Below, piece after piece: positions 27,364 to 36,609 of a stretch of 64,000 nucleotides of DNA. Every line of letters begins with the position of its first letter. Within the stretch, counting starts at the first letter, position 1. A program made the position numbers and the translations under genes. The DNA comes from Bordetella petrii (GTDB lineage: Bacteria > Pseudomonadota > Gammaproteobacteria > Burkholderiales > Burkholderiaceae_B). The notes beneath the pieces are model-generated. The model worked only from the letters and a program-made list of their open reading frames with translations, made no database searches and was not told the origin of the DNA. The DNA lies in NCBI RefSeq assembly GCF_017356245.1, contig NZ_JAFMZZ010000001.1:3253293-3317292 (forward strand). Reading direction: 5' to 3'.

Positions 27364-28527
27364 ATGTACGTGGCCGTCAAAGGTGGCGAACGCGCCATCC
27401 TGAATTCTTACCGCATGCTCGACGCCTACCGGCGCGGCGATGCGCAGGTGCCCGAGCTGACGCTGGCGCAGATCCGCCAGCAGATGCCGCTGGCCGTATC
27501 GCGCGTGATGGCCGAGGGCGCGCTGTACGACCCGCAGCTGGCCGCGCTGGCCATCAAACAGGCCGCCGGCGACGTGATCGAGGCGGTGTTCTTGCTGCGG
27601 GCCTACCGCACCACGCTGCCGCGCTTCGGCTATACGCAGCCGGTGGACACGGCGCGCATGCGCCTGTCGCGCCGCATTTCGTCGACGTTCAAGGATGTGC
27701 CCGGCGGGCAGATCCTGGGGCCCACTTACGACTATACGCAGCGGCTGCTGGATTTCTCGCTGGAAGCCGAGGGCGAGGCCGCCGAGCCCCTGCCGCCGGC
27801 CGCCGAACCGCTGCCCGCGTCCATGCCGCGCGTGACCGACCTGCTGCAGCACGACGACCTGATCGACCAGGAAGCCATGCCGCCCGGCGACCCGGCGCCG
27901 TTCGACCTGACGCGCCAGCCGCTGGCCTTTCCGGCCGGGCGCGATGCGCGCCTGCAGAACCTGGCCCGCGCCGACGAAGGCTTTCTGCTGTCGATGGGCT
28001 ATTCCACGCAGCGCGGCTACGGCAATACGCATCCGTTCGCCGCCGAGATCCGCTACGGGTCGCTGGAAGTGGACATGTTTATCGAAGAGCTGGGCTTCGC
28101 CGTGACGGTGGGCGAGATCGAGCTGACCGAATGCCAGATGGTCAGCCAGTTCGCCGGCAGCGCGCACGAGGCGCCCAAGTTCACGCGCGGCTACGGGCTG
28201 ACCTTCGGCTATGGCGAACGCAAGGCCATGTCGATGGCGCTGGTCGACCGCGCCCTGAAGGCGCACGAACTGGGCGAGGCCGGCGACGCGCCCGCCAACG
28301 ACCACGAGTTCGTGCTGTACCACAGCGACAACGTCGAGGCCTCGGGCTTCGTGCAGCACTTGAAGCTGCCGCACTATGTGGACTTCCAGGCCAACCTGGA
28401 ACTGCTGCGCCGGCTGCGCCAGGAACAGGCCGCCGCCCGGGCGCCGGCCGCCGCCGCATCTACCGCATTTGCCGCCGCGCCCAGCGCGGCGCCCGCCGCC
28501 ATTGCCGACGAGGCCCTGTCGTCATGA
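27364..28527 (+). CDS. phnI: C-P lyase core subunit PhnI (nucleosidase)
   Basis: A 387-residue PhnI, slightly longer than E. coli (354) because of an Ala/Pro-rich C-terminal extension after about residue 355. Core blocks include MYVAVKGGERAI, RAYRTTLPRFGYT, SRRISSTFKDVPGGQ and RGYGLTFGYGERKAM. PhnI provides the nucleosidase activity and with PhnG, PhnH and PhnL makes ribose 1-phosphonate triphosphate. The stop overlaps the phnJ start (ATGA). Confidence 0.96.
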   Translation: MYVAVKGGERAILNSYRMLDAYRRGDAQVPELTLAQIRQQMPLAVSRVMAEGALYDPQLAALAIKQAAGDVIEAVFLLRAYRTTLPRFGYTQPVDTARMRLSRRISSTFKDVPGGQILGPTYDYTQRLLDFSLEAEGEAAEPLPPAAEPLPASMPRVTDLLQHDDLIDQEAMPPGDPAPFDLTRQPLAFPAGRDARLQNLARADEGFLLSMGYSTQRGYGNTHPFAAEIRYGSLEVDMFIEELGFAVTVGEIELTECQMVSQFAGSAHEAPKFTRGYGLTFGYGERKAMSMALVDRALKAHELGEAGDAPANDHEFVLYHSDNVEASGFVQHLKLPHYVDFQANLELLRRLRQEQAAARAPAAAASTAFAAAPSAAPAAIADEALSS

Positions 28528-29414
28528 ACTCCGCACTAGCCACGGTCGCGCGCGACGACCACTACAACTTCGCGTACCTGGACGAATCCACCAAGCGCAT
28601 GCTGCGCCGGGCCCTGCTGAAGGCGGTGGCCATTCCCGGCTACCAGGTGCCGTTCGGCAGCCGCGAAATGCCGCTGCCCTATGGCTGGGGCACGGGCGGC
28701 ATCCAGGTTACCGCCGCCATCATCGGCCAGGCCGATGTGCTGAAGGTGATCGACCAGGGGTCGGACGACACCACCAACGCCATCAACATCCGCCGCTTTT
28801 TCGGCCGCGTGACCGGGGTGCGCACCACCGAATCCACGCGCGAGGCCACCATTGTGCAGACGCGCCACCGCATTCCCGAAACCCCGCTGCGCGAAGGGCA
28901 GATCATGGTCTACCAGGTGCCCATTCCCGAGCCGCTGCGCTGGCTGGAACCCAGCGAAACCGAGACCCGCACCATGCACGCCCTGGCCGAGTACGGCGGC
29001 ATGCACGTGAAGCTGTACGAAGACATCGCGCAGCACGGGCACATTGCCACCACCTACGACTATCCGGTCATCGTCAATGGCCGCTACATGATGCGCCCCT
29101 CGCCCATTCCGAAATTCGACAATCCCAAGCTGGACGGCAACCCCGCGCTGATGCTGTTCGGCGCCGGCCGCGAAAAGCGCGTATACGCCGTGCCGCCGTA
29201 CACGCGGGTCAAGAGCCTGGACTTCGAAGACCATCCGTTTTGCGTCGAGCAGTGGGACCACTGCTGCGAACTGTGCGGGTCGGACCACAGCTACCTGGAC
29301 GAGATCATTCTGGACGACCAGGGCACGCGCCGCTTCGTGTGCTCGGACACCGAGTACTGCGCCGGCCGCCAGGCCGCCGGGCACACCGGCGCCGCCGCGG
29401 AGGCCGCGGCATGA
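28524..29414 (+). CDS. phnJ: C-P lyase radical SAM subunit PhnJ
   Basis: A 296-residue PhnJ, the radical-SAM enzyme that breaks the C-P bond. The cluster and thiyl cysteines keep the E. coli spacing exactly: C248-x2-C251-x21-C273-x5-C279. The glycine-rich YGWGTGGIQVT segment carrying the proposed glycyl radical is intact. A short Ala-rich tail extends beyond the last cysteine. It overlaps phnI and phnK by four bases each. Confidence 0.97.
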   Translation: MNSALATVARDDHYNFAYLDESTKRMLRRALLKAVAIPGYQVPFGSREMPLPYGWGTGGIQVTAAIIGQADVLKVIDQGSDDTTNAINIRRFFGRVTGVRTTESTREATIVQTRHRIPETPLREGQIMVYQVPIPEPLRWLEPSETETRTMHALAEYGGMHVKLYEDIAQHGHIATTYDYPVIVNGRYMMRPSPIPKFDNPKLDGNPALMLFGAGREKRVYAVPPYTRVKSLDFEDHPFCVEQWDHCCELCGSDHSYLDEIILDDQGTRRFVCSDTEYCAGRQAAGHTGAAAEAAA

Positions 29415-30187
29415 ACAACCAGGCCCTGCTTTCCGTGCGCGACATGACCTGCACCTGGGACGGCGTGCACGGCTGCCGCGACATCAGTTTCGACCTGCAC
29501 CCCGGCGAAGTGCTGTGCGTGGTGGGCGAATCCGGCTCGGGCAAGAGCACGCTGCTGCAGGCGGTGTCGTGGCAGGCGCGGCCCGAGTCGGGCAGCGTGT
29601 GGTACGACACGCGCGACCGCGGTTTTGTCGACCTGGCGTCTTTGTCGTCGGCCCACCTGCGGCTGCTGGCGCGCACCGACTGGGGCTTCGTGCGCCAGAA
29701 CGCGCGCGACGGGCTGCGCATGCAGGTCAGCGCCGGCGCCAATATCGCCGAGCGCCTGATGGCCGTGGGCCAGCGCCACTACGGCGAACTGCGCCGCGTG
29801 GCGGGCAGCTGGCTGCAGAAGATGGAAATCGACACGGGCCGGCTCGACGACCAGCCGGCCGCGTTTTCCGGCGGCATGCAGCAGCGCCTGCAGATCGCCC
29901 GCAACCTGGTTACCCACCCGCGCGTGGTGTTCATGGACGAGCCCACCGCGTCGCTGGACGTGTCGGTGCAGGCGCGCCTGCTCGACCTGCTGCGCCAGCT
30001 GGTGGCCGACCTGAAACTGGCCGCCATCGTGGTTACCCACGACCTGGCCGTGGCGCGGCTGCTGGCGCACCGCACGCTGGTCATGCGCGGCGGCCGCGTG
30101 GTCGAAAGCGGCCTGACCGACCAGATCCTGGACGACCCGCAGCACCCCTACACGCAGTTGCTGGTGTCGTCCATTTTGCAGAGCTGA
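29411..30187 (+). CDS. phnK: C-P lyase ABC-type ATPase PhnK
   Basis: A 258-residue ABC ATPase without membrane partner. Walker A is GESGSGKST, the signature FSGGMQQRLQIAR and Walker B VVFMDEPTASLD. PhnK binds the PhnGHIJ core and with PhnL couples ATP hydrolysis to its cycle. An ATGA overlap links it to phnJ; five bases separate it from phnL. Confidence 0.95.
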   Translation: MNNQALLSVRDMTCTWDGVHGCRDISFDLHPGEVLCVVGESGSGKSTLLQAVSWQARPESGSVWYDTRDRGFVDLASLSSAHLRLLARTDWGFVRQNARDGLRMQVSAGANIAERLMAVGQRHYGELRRVAGSWLQKMEIDTGRLDDQPAAFSGGMQQRLQIARNLVTHPRVVFMDEPTASLDVSVQARLLDLLRQLVADLKLAAIVVTHDLAVARLLAHRTLVMRGGRVVESGLTDQILDDPQHPYTQLLVSSILQS

Positions 30188-30192
30188 ATCTC

Positions 30193-30909
30193 ATGAATGC
30201 CTCTACTTCCCTGATCCAGGTGCGCGGCCTGGGCAAGATGTTCACCCTGCACAACCAGGGCGGCATCCGCTTGCCGGTGCTGCGCGACGTGAACTTCGAC
30301 GCCGGCCCGGGCGACTGCCTGGTGCTGGCCGGCCCCTCGGGCACCGGCAAGAGCACGTTGCTGCGCTGCCTTTACGGCAACTACCTGGCCACCGAGGGCA
30401 GCATCCGCGTACGCGACGGCGGCGAGTGGGTCGAACTGACCGGCGCGCCCGAGCAGCGCATTCTGCGCCTGCGGCGCGACGTCATCGGCTACGTCAGCCA
30501 GTTCTTGCGGGTGATTCCGCGCGTCAGCACCCTGGAGGTGGTGGCCGAGCCCCTGCGCGAACGCGGCGTGGATGCCGCGGCCGCGCGCGGGCAGGCGGCC
30601 GCGCTGCTGGCCCGGCTGAACGTGCCGCAGCGCCTGTGGGGCTTGCCGCCCGCCACGTTTTCGGGCGGCGAGCAGCAGCGCGTGAACATCGCGCGCGGCT
30701 TCATCGGCGGCCATCCGGTGCTGCTGCTGGACGAGCCCACCGCCTCGCTGGATGCCGACAACCGCGCGGTGGTGGTGGCCCTGATCCGCGAGGCCGTGGC
30801 CGCCGGCCGCTGCCTGATCGGCATTTTTCATGACGAAGCCGTGCGCGACGAGGTCGCCACGCGCATCCTGCCCATCCAGCCGGCGATTCCGGCCGGCGCC
30901 CTGGAGTAG
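30193..30909 (+). CDS. phnL: C-P lyase ABC-type ATPase PhnL
   Basis: A 238-residue ABC ATPase: Walker A GPSGTGKST, signature FSGGEQQRVNIARGF, Walker B LLLDEPTASLD. It is the PhnL paralogue of PhnK and needed with PhnGHI for phosphonate activation. It ends two bases before phnM2, continuing the operon. Confidence 0.95.
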   Translation: MNASTSLIQVRGLGKMFTLHNQGGIRLPVLRDVNFDAGPGDCLVLAGPSGTGKSTLLRCLYGNYLATEGSIRVRDGGEWVELTGAPEQRILRLRRDVIGYVSQFLRVIPRVSTLEVVAEPLRERGVDAAAARGQAAALLARLNVPQRLWGLPPATFSGGEQQRVNIARGFIGGHPVLLLDEPTASLDADNRAVVVALIREAVAAGRCLIGIFHDEAVRDEVATRILPIQPAIPAGALE

Positions 30910-30911
30910 CC

Positions 30912-32099
30912 ATGCCCGCCCTGTACCTGACCCACGCCCGCATTGTCCTGCCGGACGCCGTGCTGTCCAACAGCGCCGTCCTGATCGAAGACGGCATCAT
31001 TGCCGCCATCGACCCCGACGGCGCGGGCGCCGCGCAGGAAATCGACCTGGAAGGCCAGACGCTGCTGCCCGGCCTGATCGACCTGCATTGCGACGCCATC
31101 GAAAAAGAAGCCGAGCCGCGCTCGCGCGTGCTGTTTCCGCTGGATTTCGCGGTGGCCCAGGTCGACCGGCGCAATGCCGCGGCCGGCATCACCACGCCGT
31201 TCCATGCGCTGTCGTTTGCCAATAATGAATGGGGCGTGCGCAACAACCAGACCGCGTCGCAGGTGGCGCGCACGCTGCATGCCTTCCGCGCCCACAGCCT
31301 GGTGGACAACCGGGTGCACTGCCGCTACGAAATCACCGACGCGACCGCCATGCCGGTGCTGCAGGCGCTGCTGGACGAGGGCGTGGTCGACCTGCTGTCG
31401 GTAATGGACCATTCGCCGGGGCAGGGCCAGTTCAAGACGCTGGAAGCCTATCTGCAATACATGATGGGCAACCATGCCATGAGCCGCGACGAGGCCGAGG
31501 AAGCGGCGCGCGCCAAGCTGCAGGCCCGCGACGGCGCCGCGCTGCGGGTCGAGACCCTGCTGGCGCATGCGCGCCGCCTGGGCGTGCCCACCGCCAGCCA
31601 CGACGACGATTCGGTGCAGCGCATTGCCACCATGCGCAACCTGGGCGTGTCGATGAGCGAGTTTCCCATCAACCTGGACACCGCGACGGCGGCGGTGTCG
31701 TGCGGCCTGCCCACCATCCTGGGCGCGCCCAACGTGCTGCGCGGGCAGAGCCAGAGCGGTTCGATGCGCGCCATCGACGCGGTGCGCGCCGGCGTGGCCA
31801 GCTGCCTGTGCTCGGACTACCAGCCATCCACCCTGATCGCCGCGGCGTTCGCCGTGGCGGCGCAAAGCGACCTGACGCTGTCGCAGGCGGTGGCGCTGGT
31901 GACCGCCAACCCGGCCGATGCCTGCGGCCTGGGCGACCGCGGCCGCATTGCCGCGGGCCTGCGCGCCGACCTGGTCGCGGTGGCGCTGGTGGGGGATTTG
32001 CCCCTGGTCAGCCACGCCTGGTCGGCGGGCCGGCTGGTGTTCGCGGCGCACTACCACGCGGCCTCGCGCCGCGCCCCGCGCGAGGCCGTGGCGGCCTGA
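30912..32099 (+). CDS. phnM: PhnM-type triphosphate diphosphohydrolase, second paralogue
   Basis: A 395-residue amidohydrolase closer to E. coli PhnM than the copy at 24099: IDLHCDAIEK, VMDHSPGQGQF, TASHDDDSV, EFPINLDTA, GAPNVLRGQSQS and SDYQPSTL. It converts alpha-D-ribose 1-methylphosphonate 5-triphosphate to the monophosphate that PhnJ cleaves. It closes the phnGHIJKL operon. Having two phnM genes in one locus is unusual. Confidence 0.93.
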   Translation: MPALYLTHARIVLPDAVLSNSAVLIEDGIIAAIDPDGAGAAQEIDLEGQTLLPGLIDLHCDAIEKEAEPRSRVLFPLDFAVAQVDRRNAAAGITTPFHALSFANNEWGVRNNQTASQVARTLHAFRAHSLVDNRVHCRYEITDATAMPVLQALLDEGVVDLLSVMDHSPGQGQFKTLEAYLQYMMGNHAMSRDEAEEAARAKLQARDGAALRVETLLAHARRLGVPTASHDDDSVQRIATMRNLGVSMSEFPINLDTATAAVSCGLPTILGAPNVLRGQSQSGSMRAIDAVRAGVASCLCSDYQPSTLIAAAFAVAAQSDLTLSQAVALVTANPADACGLGDRGRIAAGLRADLVAVALVGDLPLVSHAWSAGRLVFAAHYHAASRRAPREAVAA

Positions 32100-32212
32100 C
32101 GGCCCCCGCGCGCGCCGCGCCGGCTGGCGCCGGGCGCCGGCCTTCTGGTTAAATGGACCATATCTGCCGGCCCGCGCGACGGGCCGGCGCGTCATGGCCG
32201 GAGGCCCGCATC

Positions 32213-32647
32213 ATGGCAATGCTGAATTTCGTGCAAGATCCCGAAGCCCCCGATCTGTGGGCCGCCGAGAATGTGCCGGCCGGCCCCGGGCGCCCGCCCA
32301 TCCACGTCATGATCCAGACCGACGGCCAGGCGCCCGACCCCTCGGCGTCGCGCGTGGTGCGCGACCTGGTGGCCCGGCTCGACGAACAGATCCTGGCGGC
32401 GGCCGATTTCCTGCTGGACCATTATTCGCCCGAACAATGGCTGAAGCAGGGCATCGACCCGGCCCGCTGGCTGCCCGAGCAGACCGCCGAGGCCATGGCC
32501 GGCTGCGCGGTATTGCGGGCCGTGTGGCTGTTCGACGAAACCGGCGATGGTTATGAAATGTGGTTCACCGTGCCCTGGGACGCCGAGCATACCTACGACG
32601 TCGAATTCGACGACGGCGAGCCGGTGGGCTGCGAGGTGAACGACTGA
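32213..32647 (+). CDS. Small acidic protein, function unknown
   Basis: A 144-residue acidic soluble protein with conserved-looking ends MAMLNFVQDPEAPDLW and WFTVPWDAEHTYDVEFDDG. The C-terminal Asp/Glu-rich segment resembles the small DUF2004/DUF6985-like proteins, but I cannot assign a family firmly. A GGAGG ribosome site fits ATG 32213. It lies between phnM2 and fba; nothing links it to either. Confidence 0.7.
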   Translation: MAMLNFVQDPEAPDLWAAENVPAGPGRPPIHVMIQTDGQAPDPSASRVVRDLVARLDEQILAAADFLLDHYSPEQWLKQGIDPARWLPEQTAEAMAGCAVLRAVWLFDETGDGYEMWFTVPWDAEHTYDVEFDDGEPVGCEVND

Positions 32648-32815
32648 GCCGCCGACGGCAGGGCGCGGCCGGGATTTTCGCCCGGACCAGAAGATTTACA
32701 TACCGTCATGTCCTGACAACCCGTCGCCGGGAGTCCGGCTCCAATCCCGGCTAAAATCCCGTTATTCAGCAAGGCTCCAACCAATCATTCCATTGCCATT
32801 CAGGAGGACCACCCC

Positions 32816-33880
32816 ATGGCCCTAGTTTCCATGCGCCAGTTGCTCGACCACGCCGCCGAGCACGGCTACGGCATTCCCGCGTTCAACGTCAACAACCTGG
32901 AACAGGTTCAGGCCATCATGGAAGCCGCCGCTGAAACCGACAGCCCGGTGATCATGCAGGCCTCGGCCGGCGCGCGCAAATACGCGGGCGAAGGCTTCCT
33001 GAAATACCTGATCCAGGCCGCGGTGGAATCCTATCCGCACATTCCGGTGGTCATGCACCAGGACCACGGCCAGTCGCCCAAGGTGTGCCAGGGCGCCATC
33101 GACCTGGGCTTCTCCAGCGTCATGATGGACGGCTCGCTGGAAGAAGACGGCAAGACCATCGCCGACTACGAGTACAACGTCGACGTCACCAAGAAAGTGG
33201 TCGACATCGCCCACAAGCTGGGCGTCACCGTCGAAGGCGAGCTGGGCTGCCTGGGCTCGCTGGAAACCATGAAGGGCGACAAGGAAGACGGCCACGGCGC
33301 CGAAGGCACCATGACCCGCGAACAGCTGCTCACCGACCCCGAGCAGGCCGCCGATTTCGTCCGCAAGACCCAGCTCGACGCGCTGGCCATCGCCATCGGC
33401 ACCAGCCACGGCGCCTACAAGTTCACCCGCAAGCCCACCGGCGACATCCTGTCGATCTCGCGCATCAAGGAAATCCACGCCCGCCTGCCCAACACCCACC
33501 TGGTGATGCACGGCAGCTCCAGCGTGCCGCAAGACCTGCTGGCCGAGATCCGCGAATTCGGCGGCGACATGAAAGAAACCTACGGCGTGCCCGTGGAAGA
33601 AATCCAGGAAGCCATCAAGTTCGGCGTGCGCAAGGTCAACATCGACACCGACATCCGCCTGGCCATGACCGGCGCCATCCGCCGCTTTTTTGCCGAAAAC
33701 CCCGGCAAATTCGACCCGCGCGAATACCTGAAGCCGGCGCGCGCCGCCGCCAAGGCCATTTGCGTGCAGCGCTACACCCAGTTCGGCACCGCCGGCAACG
33801 CCAGCAAGATCAAGCCGCTGCCGCTGTCCGAGATGGCGCAGCAGTACGCCGCCGGCAAGCTGACCCAGGTCGTGCAGTAA
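32816..33880 (+). CDS. fba: Class II fructose-bisphosphate aldolase
   Basis: A 354-residue zinc-dependent aldolase joining or splitting fructose 1,6-bisphosphate. Zinc and substrate motifs are [30 protein letters not shown] and HGSSSVP, the CbbA/Fba subtype common in betaproteobacteria. The ATG follows AGGAGG. It heads the fba-purC-purE-purK-sua5 block that in related genomes usually follows pgk and pyk; here pgk is 28.8 kb away. Confidence 0.96.
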   Translation: MALVSMRQLLDHAAEHGYGIPAFNVNNLEQVQAIMEAAAETDSPVIMQASAGARKYAGEGFLKYLIQAAVESYPHIPVVMHQDHGQSPKVCQGAIDLGFSSVMMDGSLEEDGKTIADYEYNVDVTKKVVDIAHKLGVTVEGELGCLGSLETMKGDKEDGHGAEGTMTREQLLTDPEQAADFVRKTQLDALAIAIGTSHGAYKFTRKPTGDILSISRIKEIHARLPNTHLVMHGSSSVPQDLLAEIREFGGDMKETYGVPVEEIQEAIKFGVRKVNIDTDIRLAMTGAIRRFFAENPGKFDPREYLKPARAAAKAICVQRYTQFGTAGNASKIKPLPLSEMAQQYAAGKLTQVVQ

Positions 33881-33898
33881 ACCCTGCCGCGGTGAAAA

Positions 33899-33923
33899 GG
33901 CGCCGCCCCGCGCGGGCGGCGCC
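33899..33923. terminator. Hairpin between convergent fba and GFA gene
   Basis: A perfect 10-bp stem, GGCGCCGCCC (33899-33908) with GGGCGGCGCC (33914-33923), loop CGCGC, 18 bases after the fba stop and 14 bases beyond the GFA stop. There is no T-tract on either strand. Confidence 0.55.
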
Positions 33924-33937
33924 GGGCGGCCGGCCCC

Positions 33938-34366
33938 TCAGCCCGGCGCGTTACGCGCAAAGCCCGGTATCGTGGTGTCGATGTGATGCCACGAGGGCGC
34001 GGAATCCGTCCACAACGCCAGGCGGGCCCGGAATTGCTCCGGGTCGTCCAGCGATCCGGCTTTCACGATTGCATAGCCGGCGCCCTCGGTGCCCCCGAAC
34101 AGCGGCGTGCCGCAATCGCGGCAGAAGCTGCGCATGACCGTGTTCCCCGAATCGCCCCGATAGACGTGTTCGTGCGCCCGGCCCCGCAACACCTGCAGCG
34201 CGGCCGGCGCCACCAGCAACGCATGCGCCGGCGCGCCGCCGCTCGCATACTGGCAGTCGCGGCAATGACAAGTCGCCGCGGCCATGGGTTCGGCCGTAAT
34301 GGCATAACGGACGGCGCCGCATTGGCAGCCGCCGGTCAGGGGGGAGAACTCGCGTTGCGGGGGCAT
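33938..34366 (-). CDS. GFA family zinc protein, second copy
   Basis: A 142-residue GFA-domain protein with GGCQCGAVRYAI, CHCRDCQYASG and FCRDCGTPLFGG supplying the zinc cysteines. It shares only the metal motifs and overall plan with the copy at 19325. Reaction unknown. It lies between fba and purC on the opposite strand, with the repeat-rich gap upstream of it. Confidence 0.88.
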   Translation of the reverse strand: MPPQREFSPLTGGCQCGAVRYAITAEPMAAATCHCRDCQYASGGAPAHALLVAPAALQVLRGRAHEHVYRGDSGNTVMRSFCRDCGTPLFGGTEGAGYAIVKAGSLDDPEQFRARLALWTDSAPSWHHIDTTIPGFARNAPG

Positions 34367-34749
34367 GGAATGGGCTCCTGGCGTGTGCGGGATGGATAAG
34401 CCTAACCCATGCCGCCGTCGGTCTTTTCGTTTGCGTTCTCGGGGCGCCGGGCGCTATGGCCGGGTGTCTGGCACCTGGCAATATCCGTCTGCATTTTTGA
34501 GTCCCCAGGCTATGGCCGGTGGCTCGAATTTATACACTCGCAGTCCCGCGGCGTTCGGGCAGGCGGGGGCGGCGCGTTTGGCCGGCGGGGCAGCCCGCGC
34601 AGCGGGCCGAGGGCGCCTGGATGCGCCCGAGCCCGACGGACGTGCGCCGCCCCCGCCTGCCCGAACGCCGCGGGACGGGGCAAGAACTCAAGCCACCCAC
34701 CAGCGCCATTTGCAGTAACCTATGCGCATTTTTCCGATTAGGCCGATTC
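34367..34749. other. 383-base repeat-bearing gap before purC
   Basis: Holds a remnant of the REP-like family (GGTGTCTGGCACCTGG at 34463-34478), a complete inverted copy of the structured 150-bp element (34538-34686), and 63 AT-richer bases just before the purC GTG that should contain its promoter (TATGCGCATTTTTCCGATTA region). No gene is supported. Confidence 0.65.
34538..34686 (-). repeat. Structured 150-bp element, copy 2
   Basis: Reverse orientation to copy 1. The outer arms (34545-34575 and 34644-34674) are perfectly complementary over 31 bases, although their middle section differs strongly from copy 1. The ends and the core, including both inner hairpins, match copy 1 with only a few changes. 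This pattern of changed but paired arms is evidence for selection on, or templated renewal of, the stem. Confidence 0.85.
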
Positions 34750-35631
34750 GTGACTTCCGCCCTGCACCAATCCAGCATCAAGTCCCTGCCGCTACTGGGT
34801 CGCGGCAAAGTGCGCGACATGTACGCCGTGGGCGACGACAAGCTCTTGATCGTCGCTTCCGACCGCATTTCCGCATTCGACGTGATTCTCGACGACCCCA
34901 TCCCCGGCAAGGGCCAGGTGCTGACCGAGCTGACCGAATTCTGGCTTGGCAAGCTGGCGCACATTCTGCCCAACCATTCCACCGGCGTGCGGCCCGAAGA
35001 CGTGGTGGCGCCCGATGAACTGGACCAGGTGCGCGGCCGCGCCGTGGTGGTCAAGCGCCTGAAGCCGGTGCTGGTCGAGGCCGTGGCGCGCGGCTACCTG
35101 ATTGGCTCGGGCTGGAAAGACTACCAGGCCACCGGCGCGGTGTGCGGCATCCAGCTGCCGGCCGGCCTGCAGCAGGCCAGCAAGCTGCCCCAGCCCATTT
35201 TCACGCCGGCGGCCAAGGCCGAATTCGGCATGCACGACGAAAACGTCGACTTCGCCCACGTGGTCAACGAAGTCGGCCAGGACATGGCCGAGCGCATCCG
35301 CGACGTCACCCTGCGCCTGTACACCGAGGCGGCCCAGTTCGCGGCCACCAAGGGCATCATCATTGCCGACACCAAGTTCGAATTCGGCCTGGACGACGAC
35401 GGCACGCTGCACCTGATGGACGAGGTGCTGACCCCCGATTCGTCGCGCTTCTGGCCGGCCGACGGCTATCGCGTGGGCATCAGCCCCCCGTCGTTCGACA
35501 AGCAGTTCGTGCGCGACTGGCTGGAAACCCAGACCTGGGACAAGACCCCGCCGGCCCCGCGCCTACCGCAGGAAGTGCTGGAGAAAACCGCGGCCAAGTA
35601 CCGCGAGGCGCTCGACCGCCTGGTAGCCTGA
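34750..35631 (+). CDS. purC: SAICAR synthetase
   Basis: A 293-residue phosphoribosylaminoimidazole-succinocarboxamide synthase of purine synthesis. [14 protein letters not shown] binds [23 protein letters not shown] and IADTKFEFG are family blocks. The GTG at 34750 begins the conserved N terminus; no ATG fits. It is the long, eukaryote-like form common in betaproteobacteria. Confidence 0.95.
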   Translation: MTSALHQSSIKSLPLLGRGKVRDMYAVGDDKLLIVASDRISAFDVILDDPIPGKGQVLTELTEFWLGKLAHILPNHSTGVRPEDVVAPDELDQVRGRAVVVKRLKPVLVEAVARGYLIGSGWKDYQATGAVCGIQLPAGLQQASKLPQPIFTPAAKAEFGMHDENVDFAHVVNEVGQDMAERIRDVTLRLYTEAAQFAATKGIIIADTKFEFGLDDDGTLHLMDEVLTPDSSRFWPADGYRVGISPPSFDKQFVRDWLETQTWDKTPPAPRLPQEVLEKTAAKYREALDRLVA

Positions 35632-35756
35632 CCCGCCCCGGCCGGCGCGTGCCGCCGGCCAATTGCATGAAATAGGGCGCTTTGGCCGCCTTGTTTGCCG
35701 GCCAGCGCTACGCAATATTTCGTATCGTAACGATCGACCTCCGGAGGATCGATCGC

Positions 35757-35915
35757 ATGATCATGATGTTGCCCTTTCTGACCAGCGCCCTGGCGGTGTG
35801 GTACGGCATGCTCGGCAAGCGCCGCCCCTGCTTCACCCTGTGGCTGGCGACGCTGCTGATTTTCGTGGCCGGCGCCCGCCTGCACCTGGCCGAGCCATTC
35901 GTGCTGGCCCTGTAG
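35757..35915 (+). CDS. DUF5993-like small membrane protein
   Basis: A 52-residue protein with two predicted membrane segments separated by a short basic turn (LGKRRPCFT). Size and layout match DUF5993 proteins, which I recall occurring beside DsbB-type genes, as here. A strong GGAGGA site 9 bases upstream of ATG 35757 supports translation; two more in-frame ATGs follow. It is 12 bases before the dsbB-like gene. Confidence 0.7.
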   Translation: MIMMLPFLTSALAVWYGMLGKRRPCFTLWLATLLIFVAGARLHLAEPFVLAL

Positions 35916-35927
35916 CGCCCGCGCTGG

Positions 35928-36506
35928 ATGAGCGTGATCTTTTCGCTGAACCCCGCCCGGGGCTCGCGCATCGTCAATACCCTGGCGCTGCTGGGCATCA
36001 GCATCCTGCTGTATGTGGCGTTCGTCTGGCAGCTGCTGTTCGATGCCGCCCCATGCCCGCTGTGCCTGCTGCAGCGCGCGGCGTTCGTCATGGCCGGGGT
36101 GGGGCTGCTGCTGAATATCCGGCTGGGCCCGTCGCCCCTGCACTACGCCATGGTGATCGCGGCCTCGCTGGGCGGCCTGGTGGCGGCCGGCAACCAGCTG
36201 CTGGCGCAGGCCGGCGCGCAAGCGCTGCCCGGCGGCCCGCCGCTGCTGGGCATGCACATTTATTCGTGGGCGTTCCTGGCTTTCTGCACGCTGCTGGTGT
36301 TCTGCGTGCTGATGCTGGCGGCCGACCGCAAATGGGGCGACAACGCCCTGAAAAAACCCGTGGCGCTGCCGGCCCTGATCGTGATGGGGCTGTTCCTGCT
36401 GGCGATCCTGGCCAATGTGGCCGTTACCTCGCTGGAATGCGGGCTGGGCGAATGCCCGGGCAGCCCCGGCGCGCCCGCCGCGGCGCCGGCCGGCGGCGGT
36501 TCGTAG
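35928..36506 (+). CDS. DsbB family disulfide-forming membrane protein, atypical
   Basis: A 192-residue inner-membrane protein. The DsbB redox motif CPLC is at residues 43-46 in the first periplasmic loop. The second periplasmic loop of classical DsbB normally has a cysteine pair, but here it has none; instead a C171-x4-C176 pair follows a fifth membrane helix, which would place it in the periplasm. It may thus pass electrons by a rearranged route to quinone. It is paired with a DUF5993-like gene and sits between purC and purE. Confidence 0.85.
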   Translation: MSVIFSLNPARGSRIVNTLALLGISILLYVAFVWQLLFDAAPCPLCLLQRAAFVMAGVGLLLNIRLGPSPLHYAMVIAASLGGLVAAGNQLLAQAGAQALPGGPPLLGMHIYSWAFLAFCTLLVFCVLMLAADRKWGDNALKKPVALPALIVMGLFLLAILANVAVTSLECGLGECPGSPGAPAAAPAGGGS

Positions 36507-36609
36507 GCGCGCCGGGCCGCTTCGCGGTCGGGGCGGGTAAAATACCGGGTTTTCCGCCTGCCGCGCCACGGTGCGGCGCCTGCCCGCCTTCCGCCTTGCC
36601 GACTCTGCC

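Noticed and set aside
34463..34478. Isolated REP-like half (GGTGTCTGGCACCTGG)
   Set aside because: Too short to call a full copy; noted as a remnant inside the purC upstream gap.
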